Assembly (NCBI GenBank): GCA_050950025.1
Contig: JBMNGW010000005.1
Span: forward strand, 1 to 59,394
Direction of reading: 5' to 3'
DNA: 59,394 bases
From: JBMNGW01 sp050950025
GTDB taxonomy: Bacteria; Spirochaetota; Spirochaetia; Sphaerochaetales; Sphaerochaetaceae
The notes below the pieces were generated by a model. It made no database searches. It was not told the DNA's origin and saw nothing but the letters and a program-made list of their open reading frames with translations. The translations under genes and the position numbers were made by a program. Below, piece by piece: positions 52,700-59,394 of the stretch (positions are counted from its first letter, which is position 1; each line of letters opens with the position of its first letter).

Positions 52700-53887
52700 A
52701 TGAAACGGCTAAAAATAGGTCAGTTTAGCGAGACATTTCCCCCTTTTGCCGATGGTGTGGGCTATGTGGTAAAAAATTATGCTCAGCAGCTGATACAAAG
52801 AGGCCATAAGGTCACAGCTGTTGTTTCGGGCTCTTCAATTGCTGAAGGAGCTGCCTACGATGCTGATCACCACATTGATTACACCATTCGAGCTCCCATG
52901 CTCCCCTTTCCCAAAGTTAAGCCCTACGGGCCGGTGATGATGAATCCTCAGTTTCGCCTTCAAGTGCGCTCTTGTGAATTTGACCTCATTCACACTCATG
53001 CCCCCTTTTTCTTAGCTCAGTTGGCTGAAAAAGCTAAACGCAGGAGTTCTGTTCCCCTGATTTCAACGTTTCACACCCTCTATCGAGACGATTTTTACGG
53101 TTTTACCCGCTCCGATGTTATCAGCGATTTATTGGTCAAAAATATCATCTCGCACTACCAAAACTGTGATGAAGTGTGGACCACTACCCCCTTTGCCGCC
53201 GGCAAACTCCACTCTTACGGCTATCAAGGAGAGATTACCATCATGCCCAACGGCTGTGATTTTGCTCTCCCAAGCAGTGAAGAAGAACTATCGTATCGCC
53301 AAAAAGGGTTGCACTTTTTACAGCACAATGATGCGATACCTATCATCATTTATGTGGGGCAACTGAAAGCAGAGAAAAACATTGAATTAATTATACGGGC
53401 TTTGGCGCATCTAAAAGCCCAAAAGACAAAGTTTCGGATGGTCTTTGTCGGCACAGGAGCCGATGAGCACTACTATAAAAAATTGAGCCAAGAACTTGGT
53501 CTTGAATCCCATATTACCTTCACCGGAAAAATTGGCGACAGAGAGAAATTGAAAGAACTATTAAGTGCCGCCACCCTCTTTGTATTTCCCTCTCAGTACG
53601 ACACCAGCCCCTTAGTGATGCAAGAAGCAGCTGCTTTTAGCCTACCGCTGCTTAACACAGCCAACTCCAGCACAGCCTTGATGACTAAAGAGGGGTTCAA
53701 TGGGTTTATCAGTGAAAACAATGTCGACGCATATGCATTGAAACTCCAGCAGCTTTTGAACAATCGAGAGCTCTGTGCCCACGTTGGCCGCAATGCTCGC
53801 TCATCGTTATATCGCAGTTGGGACCAAGTTCTAGATGAAGTGGAACTTCGTTATCATACCCTAGTGGACAAACGAAAACGCCCATAA
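52700..53887 (+). CDS. GT4-family glycosyltransferase (glycolipid-type)
   Basis: 395 residues. N-terminal acceptor domain: KIGQFSETFPPFADGVGYVV, DLIHTHAPFFLAQLAEK, STFHTLYRDDFYG; C-terminal donor domain: IIIYVGQLKAEKNIELIIRAL, MVFVGTGADEHYYKKL, ITFTGKI, and FPSQYDTSPLVMQEAAAF (E-x7-E). Enzymes like this often glycosylate diacylglycerol or lipid carriers; the acceptor cannot be told. It is intact, unlike the GT4 at 5.2-6.2 kb. An ATG three codons upstream is possible. Its end overlaps the convergent radical SAM gene by 34 nt. Confidence 0.85.
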   Translation: MKRLKIGQFSETFPPFADGVGYVVKNYAQQLIQRGHKVTAVVSGSSIAEGAAYDADHHIDYTIRAPMLPFPKVKPYGPVMMNPQFRLQVRSCEFDLIHTHAPFFLAQLAEKAKRRSSVPLISTFHTLYRDDFYGFTRSDVISDLLVKNIISHYQNCDEVWTTTPFAAGKLHSYGYQGEITIMPNGCDFALPSSEEELSYRQKGLHFLQHNDAIPIIIYVGQLKAEKNIELIIRALAHLKAQKTKFRMVFVGTGADEHYYKKLSQELGLESHITFTGKIGDREKLKELLSAATLFVFPSQYDTSPLVMQEAAAFSLPLLNTANSSTALMTKEGFNGFISENNVDAYALKLQQLLNNRELCAHVGRNARSSLYRSWDQVLDEVELRYHTLVDKRKRP

Positions 53888-54810
53888 ATGGGAGTGCCGC
53901 ATTGGGGACAGCTCAAATCCATCTCTGGCCCAGTGTAATGACACTGGGGGCAACTGGTATGTTGATTGCGCCTTAGATTACTGTTACCGGCATAAATATA
54001 CGGAATGCCCGATTGTTGGGCCACATCAAGCATCTGGTCTAAAAAAGCTTCACTGGTAGCTGGCATGCCCATCATTTTGTAAGAAGGGTGAAAGCGGGAA
54101 AGATGCCATACCTGTACTCCCCTGTCAAACAGCTCTTGGCCTAAAAAACGGATCTGCTCTTTAGTGTGGAGCCCTTCAATCACTAAGGTGGTAATTTCCA
54201 AAACTTTCAGTGGTTCTTTGGCAATCATTTGCACAGCATCCAATACCGGCTTCAGAGCACCGTTACAATACTCTTGGTAAAAAGCATTGTCTCCTTTCAC
54301 ATCGATATTAAAAGCATCGATAAGAGGCAAAAGGCGCTGTAAAGAAGACTTAGTAAAACTCCCGTTGGTAATCATACAATTATACTTGCCCTGTTGATGA
54401 ACCAAAGAGGCTGTTTGTTCCACATAATCGAGCCACACCACCGGATCGCTATACGTGTAACTAAGAATTGAAGAACCCGATTGATTGAGCCTTTGTACCA
54501 ACTGCTTTGGCGTGGTGATTTCTTTCTGGCTCTTAGTGTTCAGCGGATAATCGGGACTGTCAATTTGACTGATACGGTGATTTTGGCAAAACTGGCACCT
54601 AAAATTGCAGCCAAACAAAGCAATAGACAACGTCTTTGAGCCGGGGAAAAAGTGGTACAGCGGCTTTTTTTCAATTGGATCAAGGCCCATGGCCACCAGA
54701 TTTCCCCACCCAATTGTTTTAATCCTATCTCCCTCTCTTTGACGAATACCGCACAAACCGATTTGGCCATCTTCTAAAAGACAACGGCGGTAACAAAAAT
54801 CACAACGCAT
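53854..54810 (-). CDS. amrS: AmmeMemoRadiSam system radical SAM enzyme
   Basis: 318 residues. Preceded by CDFCYRRC near the N-terminus, the radical SAM cluster motif is LFGCNFRCQFCQN (CxxxCxxC), followed by SYTYSDPVVWLDYV and FNIDVKGDNAFYQEY; a C-terminal four-Cys zinc ribbon (CPQCHYTG...CPQCGTP) closes the protein. The family is related to pyruvate-formate-lyase-activating enzymes; its reaction is not established. It overlaps the AMMECR1 gene by 11 nt in a three-gene operon. Confidence 0.9.
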   Translation of the reverse strand: MRCDFCYRRCLLEDGQIGLCGIRQREGDRIKTIGWGNLVAMGLDPIEKKPLYHFFPGSKTLSIALFGCNFRCQFCQNHRISQIDSPDYPLNTKSQKEITTPKQLVQRLNQSGSSILSYTYSDPVVWLDYVEQTASLVHQQGKYNCMITNGSFTKSSLQRLLPLIDAFNIDVKGDNAFYQEYCNGALKPVLDAVQMIAKEPLKVLEITTLVIEGLHTKEQIRFLGQELFDRGVQVWHLSRFHPSYKMMGMPATSEAFLDQMLDVAQQSGIPYIYAGNSNLRRNQHTSCPQCHYTGPEMDLSCPQCGTPIYGRFRLSTRV

Positions 54811-55363
54811 CGCCAAACACCTCTGCTTCAAAAGTCTCAAAGCGACACTTTGGATTCAGATACCCATGCGAAGCCAATCCCGCTTTAAGGCTGAGATGGG
54901 ACAAGGTCGTTTTTAGATCCCAATTCATCTGAGATGCTACTTGAGGTAAAAACAGGGCCCGTTTTTGGCCGCAGCTTAAGATGATACCGTCAATTCCCAA
55001 GCGAATCTGTTTATAAGAATCAATGAGTTTAGGAACAGTGAGAATCGAAACTTCAATGCTCAAACTCTTTATTTCAGCAAGACTCACCGGTGCAAAGCGG
55101 GGATCGGCAAAAGCACTTTGCTGAGCCAAATAATAGAGAAGATGGAACAGAGGAACTTCTGAAATAACTTGGCCAATACACCCTCTGAGGTTTTTGTCCT
55201 TCCCACTTTTTAAAGTGACAAAAGCCCCTTCAAATGTGCTCAGCTCAGCACACGCTTGTTGTTTTAGCTGAAGGTACATAGCAGAAGGCTCTGTGGTAAG
55301 CTTCGCAATAATCGCCTGGCGACAGAGCTTAAGCACTCTCTTTTTGTTCTCTTCTGTCATCAT
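54800..55363 (-). CDS. amrA: AmmeMemoRadiSam system protein A (AMMECR1 domain)
   Basis: 187 residues with the AMMECR1 signature GAFVTLKSGKDKNLRGCIGQV (core LRGCIG) and later FADPRFAPVSLAEI and VSILTVPKLI. It is the partner of the Memo-like and radical SAM proteins; the function is unknown, although its human homologue is linked to disease. Start and stop are coupled to the neighbours: ATG overlaps the stop of the Memo gene, and its end overlaps the radical SAM start. Confidence 0.92.
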   Translation of the reverse strand: MMTEENKKRVLKLCRQAIIAKLTTEPSAMYLQLKQQACAELSTFEGAFVTLKSGKDKNLRGCIGQVISEVPLFHLLYYLAQQSAFADPRFAPVSLAEIKSLSIEVSILTVPKLIDSYKQIRLGIDGIILSCGQKRALFLPQVASQMNWDLKTTLSHLSLKAGLASHGYLNPKCRFETFEAEVFGDAL

Positions 55364-56259
55364 TGACTCCACAAAATTGTGGCATAGGCAACTAAATCAC
55401 TCGCCTTTTGTTCGCTCAAATCAGAAGAGGTATAATAGTCGATGACTCTGCCTTGCATATTTTCCCTTTTAGCCAAAGCACTGACAATAGAGCTGGCCGC
55501 TAAACCGCAGATAGTGTTTCTTCCGATGCGATTTGATAAAAACAGCGGACCAAGTTCTCCATCGGCGAGCATACGGGCAATAGCCAGATCATTTTGGCTT
55601 ATCTGAGTGCGTGTTTTTTTATCAAGAGTGCTTCCATAGGGAGTAAAGCCAAACCGCCCTCCATAATGGGTAAAATCGCTGGAAGCTATAACCAACGTGT
55701 CTTCTGTTTCATCAAGGTGCAAAGCTTTGGCAATCCTTTGAGCCAAAGAGCGGGCCACAGAATGATCGCTTACATGATTGATTAAAGCCATGGCCACCTG
55801 GATCTCCTTTTGCTCTTTCTCTTGGATAAAAGCTAAAAACGGGAGGACCATTTCCACAGCATGTTCTTTTTGCACTACAGAAGTAGCATCGGGACCTTGG
55901 TGTTCCAATCCTGTTTTGAATGAGCTTAAAAGGCCCAAAGGGGTCTCAAACCCACTGAATTGGCCAAAAGAGAGGGTGTTGTCGGGAATGACACTATTAT
56001 GAGAAGGGGCGAGAATCAACACTCGCTGAATCAAAGACGTATCCATGCTCAGCAGATGGGCCAAGCCTCTGCCACTGTAGGTAAGACCGGCATGGGGCAA
56101 AACAGCAAAACGGACACCACCATAGACTGGCTCTTTGGCAACTGAAGCGGCCATTTTTATCGATTCATTAATAAGGGTGCGCACTGAAGTAGGGTCTTGA
56201 GGGTACCACGATCCGGCAAACCACCCCGAGCGCACCGCACTCAAACGTGATCGTACCAC
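55360..56259 (-). CDS. amrB: AmmeMemoRadiSam system protein B (Memo-like)
   Basis: 299 residues of the MEMO1 family: FAGSWYPQDPTSVRTLI, VRFAVLPHAGLTYSGRGLAHL, VLILAPSHNS, VIASSDFTHYG, and GLAASSIVSALA. Histidines in PHAG, PSHN and DFTHYG form the metal site shared with class III extradiol dioxygenases. Eukaryotic MEMO1 binds iron. The GTG start at 56259 is seven bases after GGAG; no better ATG is in frame. Confidence 0.92.
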   Translation of the reverse strand: MVRSRLSAVRSGWFAGSWYPQDPTSVRTLINESIKMAASVAKEPVYGGVRFAVLPHAGLTYSGRGLAHLLSMDTSLIQRVLILAPSHNSVIPDNTLSFGQFSGFETPLGLLSSFKTGLEHQGPDATSVVQKEHAVEMVLPFLAFIQEKEQKEIQVAMALINHVSDHSVARSLAQRIAKALHLDETEDTLVIASSDFTHYGGRFGFTPYGSTLDKKTRTQISQNDLAIARMLADGELGPLFLSNRIGRNTICGLAASSIVSALAKRENMQGRVIDYYTSSDLSEQKASDLVAYATILWSQ

Positions 56260-56320
56260 ATCATTACTCCTTAATTGTTAGTATACCGTAGTCGAAAGGA
56301 GAATAACAGTCTCAGATTGT

Positions 56321-57652
56321 TTAGTGAAAATCTTCCAATCTCTTTTTACGGATTACTTTGACAGTCCCTAAGACTCCTAAAGGGATTAGAATCAGCAGGA
56401 TAATCAGTGCCTCTGCTTTAAGACCACCAATGATTCTAATACGGCGAAAGCTGCTAGACACTTGAGCTTCAGGCTCATCGACTAATCTAATCATATACTC
56501 TTTGTCTTGCACCTTAAGCGGTATGTGCAATGCCACCAATGAAGGTGTTTTCCCTTGATGTTCTCCTTGAGGATCATAGGGGACTATGGAGTAGCCCATC
56601 GTGGATGTTTTGGACTGCTCCACCATAAAAGGCTGCTCAGTGACTATCCGCTCAAACCCCTCTGAAAGCTCTTTGATAGCAGCGTTGGGAACCTGTTGAA
56701 TGGAGACCCACTGATACAAAGAGGGATTGCCTGAGCTTTGGTTATTGACCAACTTTTGGTAATCAAGGTCTCGATACTCGTGTTGGAAGAAGGGGCGCAC
56801 ATACAAATCACTAGACCCATCAACATATAAAACTGAGCTCGCTGTTCGTGAAAGAGTCGGCATCGTCCATTTGTCTGAAGAAAAGACCTCATAACCGATA
56901 GAGTTGACCCTGCGCGGCTTGATGGCAATCAGCTGTTTTTCGGAGTTCTGTTCAACCAACCCCTCTTCTGTAACAAAGCGGATGGTATAACGTCCCTCAG
57001 GCACGTTAATAGCAAATCCTTTTTGGACTCGGGCAGGGGGCACGGTGTAGGTAGTTGGGACAGCGGGCTCTTGGGGAGGAACAAGCGTCTCCAAATGCTG
57101 TAGCAGCATCTCATAATCTTCCCCTGCATCTCGAAGGCTCAGAATTTGGTAAAACAGGGCATTGGCCTGCTGCTTATACGCATCGACTTGGCGGTTGTAG
57201 AGTGTCATTGCCTGTTGATAATCAAGGTAGCTTTGCACATAGGAGTCCCACTCTTGATGCGCTTCTTCTCCTGTTTTCACCTGCCAGTTGTTGGCATACG
57301 TCCCTCGCACATTAAAAAAGGTGTAATCAAGAGAATCAAGGCGCCTAATGGTCCCCTTTTTGTCGATAATCTCCAGATGCCCTGCTAGTGTCTCATCCAA
57401 AACAGAATCGTCTAAGATCCATGTTTCAGTAAGAGGCCACCAGTAAACAAAATTTTTCTTGACGCTGGCAAAGTTATCAGCATCGGCATTGACATAAATA
57501 GCTGGAGCATCCTCTTTAGCAAATGTCAGCGCATACTCTTTCCCATCATAAGAGGCTAATGAGTAGAGCAACTCTTCAGTTCTTTGAGGCATATCGGCCC
57601 AAATTAGTGTTGCAAACAGTATCAGAGCCACAAAGCCCACTCGTCGTTTCAT
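56321..57652 (-). CDS. Uncharacterised exported protein with C-terminal membrane anchor, ABC-linked
   Basis: 443 residues. Signal peptide 1-19 (VGFVALILFATLIWA); a long extracytoplasmic part with a helical stretch (YLDYQQAMTLYNRQVDAYKQQ) and strand-rich segments (FAINVPEGRYTIRFVTEEG); a single C-terminal helix (ALIILLILIPLGVLGTVKVI) with a basic tail. I recognise no family. Its ATG overlaps the stop of the permease gene, so it probably works with that ABC transporter, perhaps as its periplasmic partner. Confidence 0.6.
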   Translation of the reverse strand: MKRRVGFVALILFATLIWADMPQRTEELLYSLASYDGKEYALTFAKEDAPAIYVNADADNFASVKKNFVYWWPLTETWILDDSVLDETLAGHLEIIDKKGTIRRLDSLDYTFFNVRGTYANNWQVKTGEEAHQEWDSYVQSYLDYQQAMTLYNRQVDAYKQQANALFYQILSLRDAGEDYEMLLQHLETLVPPQEPAVPTTYTVPPARVQKGFAINVPEGRYTIRFVTEEGLVEQNSEKQLIAIKPRRVNSIGYEVFSSDKWTMPTLSRTASSVLYVDGSSDLYVRPFFQHEYRDLDYQKLVNNQSSGNPSLYQWVSIQQVPNAAIKELSEGFERIVTEQPFMVEQSKTSTMGYSIVPYDPQGEHQGKTPSLVALHIPLKVQDKEYMIRLVDEPEAQVSSSFRRIRIIGGLKAEALIILLILIPLGVLGTVKVIRKKRLEDFH

Positions 57653-58515
57653 CCCAGCAGCTCCTTGCGTTGTTCAAACCACTGTCCCAAAAGGCTCAAA
57701 GCGCTAGCCAAAACAGCTACAATGAGACTTAGGCCGATAAACATACCTACTTTGCCCAGTTCCAACGCTTGTTGGATCAGCGAACTGTAGAAAAATGGAC
57801 TGAGCCATTTAAGGACCCATCCCCCTCTACTTATTGCCGTATGAATTACTTGGCGCACCACAGCAAAGCTTCCCACCTGAATAGCGGCAAACAAAAGCAT
57901 TAAGGCAATAAAAAGAGCCATTGAACCGATGGTACTTGTGCTAACTGTGGCACTAAGGCGGGCCCAACAGTACATTAATACCGCAAAGAGGGCCAATGCA
58001 TACACTGCCCCAAAAAAAGCAGGACCCAACACCAAATTATTAATGAGAGCCATAATCCAGAAACTTAGGCAAAGGTAAATAAGGTAGATAGCACTCAAAA
58101 TAAGGTCTTTGAAATACAGGGAAGCTAAATACCCTGCCGATTGAATGGGACCAAAGCTTAACAGCTCAATTGCTCCACTGTCTCTTTGAAAATGGTAGGT
58201 AATGATGGTCGAAAAAGAGATGTAGAGAATCATCGGCAAAAAGGCACAATAAAGGGCAAACAAAAACGGCCCTTGTGCAAAGAGGGTGTTAACAAAGGCC
58301 TCACTAAAAAGCTTTTGCAAAGCAGTAACCACATTGCCAAATAAGGGAGAAAGAGAGGGGTTGATTCCCTGAGAGCCAATAGAGAGGATAAAGGCTCGCA
58401 CCGGTACATACCCAATCAGAGTACAAGCTGCCGCAGCGATATAAAAAGCGGGTGACAGAAGGCTCTCTTTCAAATGCAAGCGAGTTAATACCGCAGTTTT
58501 GTGCAATCGTTTCAC
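57649..58515 (-). CDS. ABC-2-type transporter permease
   Basis: 288 residues, about six membrane helices (for example FYIAAAACTLIGYVPVRAF, ILSAIYLIYLCLSFWIMALI and VGMFIGLSLIVAVLASALSLL). The layout, with a large extracytoplasmic loop after the first helix, is that of ABC-2 export permeases. The GTG start overlaps the ATPase stop (GTGA) and the end overlaps the next gene (ATGA). Substrate unknown. Confidence 0.8.
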   Translation of the reverse strand: MKRLHKTAVLTRLHLKESLLSPAFYIAAAACTLIGYVPVRAFILSIGSQGINPSLSPLFGNVVTALQKLFSEAFVNTLFAQGPFLFALYCAFLPMILYISFSTIITYHFQRDSGAIELLSFGPIQSAGYLASLYFKDLILSAIYLIYLCLSFWIMALINNLVLGPAFFGAVYALALFAVLMYCWARLSATVSTSTIGSMALFIALMLLFAAIQVGSFAVVRQVIHTAISRGGWVLKWLSPFFYSSLIQQALELGKVGMFIGLSLIVAVLASALSLLGQWFEQRKELLG

Positions 58516-59394
58516 TTCTGTTCTCCTTGGGTCAGCGAAAGAAAGGCCTCTTCCAGTGAATGGGCCTGTTCCTGAATAAGTAATGGGGGCAAATTATGGT
58601 CAAAACAGATTTTTGAGAGCTGCTTGCGATAATCATCGTTTTTATCCACAGTTACCACAATAAGGCGCCCCTCCACTTTTACTTCAGAGACAAAGCTTTG
58701 GGCTCTGAGGCTCTCCAACAAAGCCTCATCGGCAGTTTCTACATCGATATGGTAGACTCGATTGACAATCAAAGATGCAATAACCTCTTTTGTCGGACCT
58801 TGTTGGACCAATTGCCCACCATACATAATGCCTACTCGCGTACAGAATTTCTCAATTTCAGAAAGAAGGTGGCTACTAATAATAATCGTTTTACCTTTGG
58901 CATGCTCTTGAGCAATAAGGTCTCTGATTTGACTGATACCATAAGGATCAAGACCCGAAATAGGTTCATCCAGTAGCAGAATTTGAGGGTTGTGGATGGT
59001 AGCACGGGCAAAGCTAAGCTTTTGCAGCATGCCGCGGGAAAATTGACGAATATATTTATGGCGATGAGGCCACAATTGCAAACGAGTAAGGATCTCTTCA
59101 ATTTTCATTTCGGCTTGCTCAACGCTGTACAGACGGCAAAAGAGCTGTAGATACTCGTACGCACTCATCCATTTCCACATCCCTGAAGGGTGTTTTTCGG
59201 GAACTACACCAATTTGGTTGCGATAAAAAGAGTCGTTGCGGCTCACCACCTCACCGTTGATGCGAATTGTTCCCGAATCGGGAACCGTCAACCCCAGTAG
59301 CATACGCACGGTGGTAGTCTTACCTGCCCCATTGGGGCCCAAAAAGCCGTAAATCTCCCCTTTGGCAATGGCTAGGTTCAAATTTTGCACAACC
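58512..59394 (-). CDS. ABC transporter ATP-binding protein, N-terminus outside window
   Basis: At least 293 residues visible. Walker A GFLGPNGAGKTTT, Q-loop region IGVVPEKHPSG, signature QFSRGMLQKLSFARA, Walker B ILLLDEPISGLD, and the H-loop IIISSHLLSEIE are complete. The C-terminal 80 residues resemble the extra domain of CcmA/YhaQ-type exporters. The frame continues past the window edge (the GTG at 59390 is internal-looking), so the first few residues are missing. It forms an operon with the permease and the anchored protein. Confidence 0.88.
   Translation of the reverse strand, partial: VVQNLNLAIAKGEIYGFLGPNGAGKTTTVRMLLGLTVPDSGTIRINGEVVSRNDSFYRNQIGVVPEKHPSGMWKWMSAYEYLQLFCRLYSVEQAEMKIEEILTRLQLWPHRHKYIRQFSRGMLQKLSFARATIHNPQILLLDEPISGLDPYGISQIRDLIAQEHAKGKTIIISSHLLSEIEKFCTRVGIMYGGQLVQQGPTKEVIASLIVNRVYHIDVETADEALLESLRAQSFVSEVKVEGRLIVVTVDKNDDYRKQLSKICFDHNLPPLLIQEQAHSLEEAFLSLTQGEQK

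Noticed and set aside
1..59394. CRISPR arrays, rRNA genes, prophage, integrase or complete insertion sequence
   Set aside because: I found no regularly spaced repeats, rRNA signatures, integrase or recombinase motifs, or paired IS ends; the single InsA-like gene is not flanked by repeats.

Overview
The window looks like a chromosome segment of a spirochaete (Spirochaetota), possibly Sphaerochaeta- or Treponema-like; I cannot place it more precisely from sequence alone. The strongest evidence is the order spoVG - tRNA-Gln - rplY - pth - tilS - ftsH (18.9 to 14.2 kb, minus strand), which I remember as conserved in Borrelia and Treponema. The many short-signal lipoproteins, pyr gene fusions of the kind known from treponemes, and very tight gene packing fit this.

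Layout. 0-2.6 kb: the 3' end of a beta-barrel-like protein converging on an Omp85-like outer-membrane protein. 2.9-8.5 kb: a surface-polysaccharide locus (IspD/TarI-type cytidylyltransferase, polysaccharide deacetylase, GT4 glycosyltransferase, a secreted protein, and a WbaP-type initiating sugar transferase). Every gene in it is broken by single-base indels. 8.5-14.2 kb: AsmA-like protein, DUF2148 protein, LacI regulator, gpsA and lepA; three of these five are also frameshifted. 14.2-23.5 kb: a long minus-strand housekeeping run (ftsH, tilS, pth, rplY, tRNA-Gln, spoVG, ispE, a SMUG1-type uracil-DNA glycosylase, a GltS-type transporter, a PlsC-like acyltransferase). 23.6-25.7 kb: DUF1538 membrane protein plus a tandem-PII protein. 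25.7-31.7 kb: a compact pyr operon (pyrBI fusion, pyrE, pyrF, pyrDK fusion, pyrC) with an attenuator-like leader. 31.8-35.8 kb: Wzz/BY-kinase and Wza-like export proteins. 35.9-39.4 kb: four consecutive lipoproteins (LPP20, LpoB, COG3014-like, LPP20). 39.6-42.4 kb: trkA-trkH potassium uptake. 42.4-47.3 kb: acetyltransferase and zinc-ribbon membrane protein pair, gcvT, and a trpR-trpB operon. 47.4-53.9 kb: ferritin-like/VIT protein, aldo/keto reductase, DUF2804, a zinc-ribbon/HTH protein, DEAD-box helicase, GT4 glycosyltransferase. 53.9-56.3 kb: complete AmmeMemoRadiSam trio. 56.3 kb to the end: ABC transporter operon, cut by the window edge.

The genes combine into surface-polysaccharide synthesis and export (2.9-8.5 and 31.8-35.8 kb), pyrimidine synthesis, and translation or protein-quality housekeeping. 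The most interesting signals are the DUF1538/tandem-PII pair, a pyrBI-style attenuator, a recurrent promoter arrangement predicting leaderless mRNAs, a trpR-trpB operon with a palindromic operator candidate, and a block of frameshifts confined almost entirely to 2.9-13.5 kb. Those frameshifts are mostly one extra base in a short homopolymer and look more like sequence error than gene decay.
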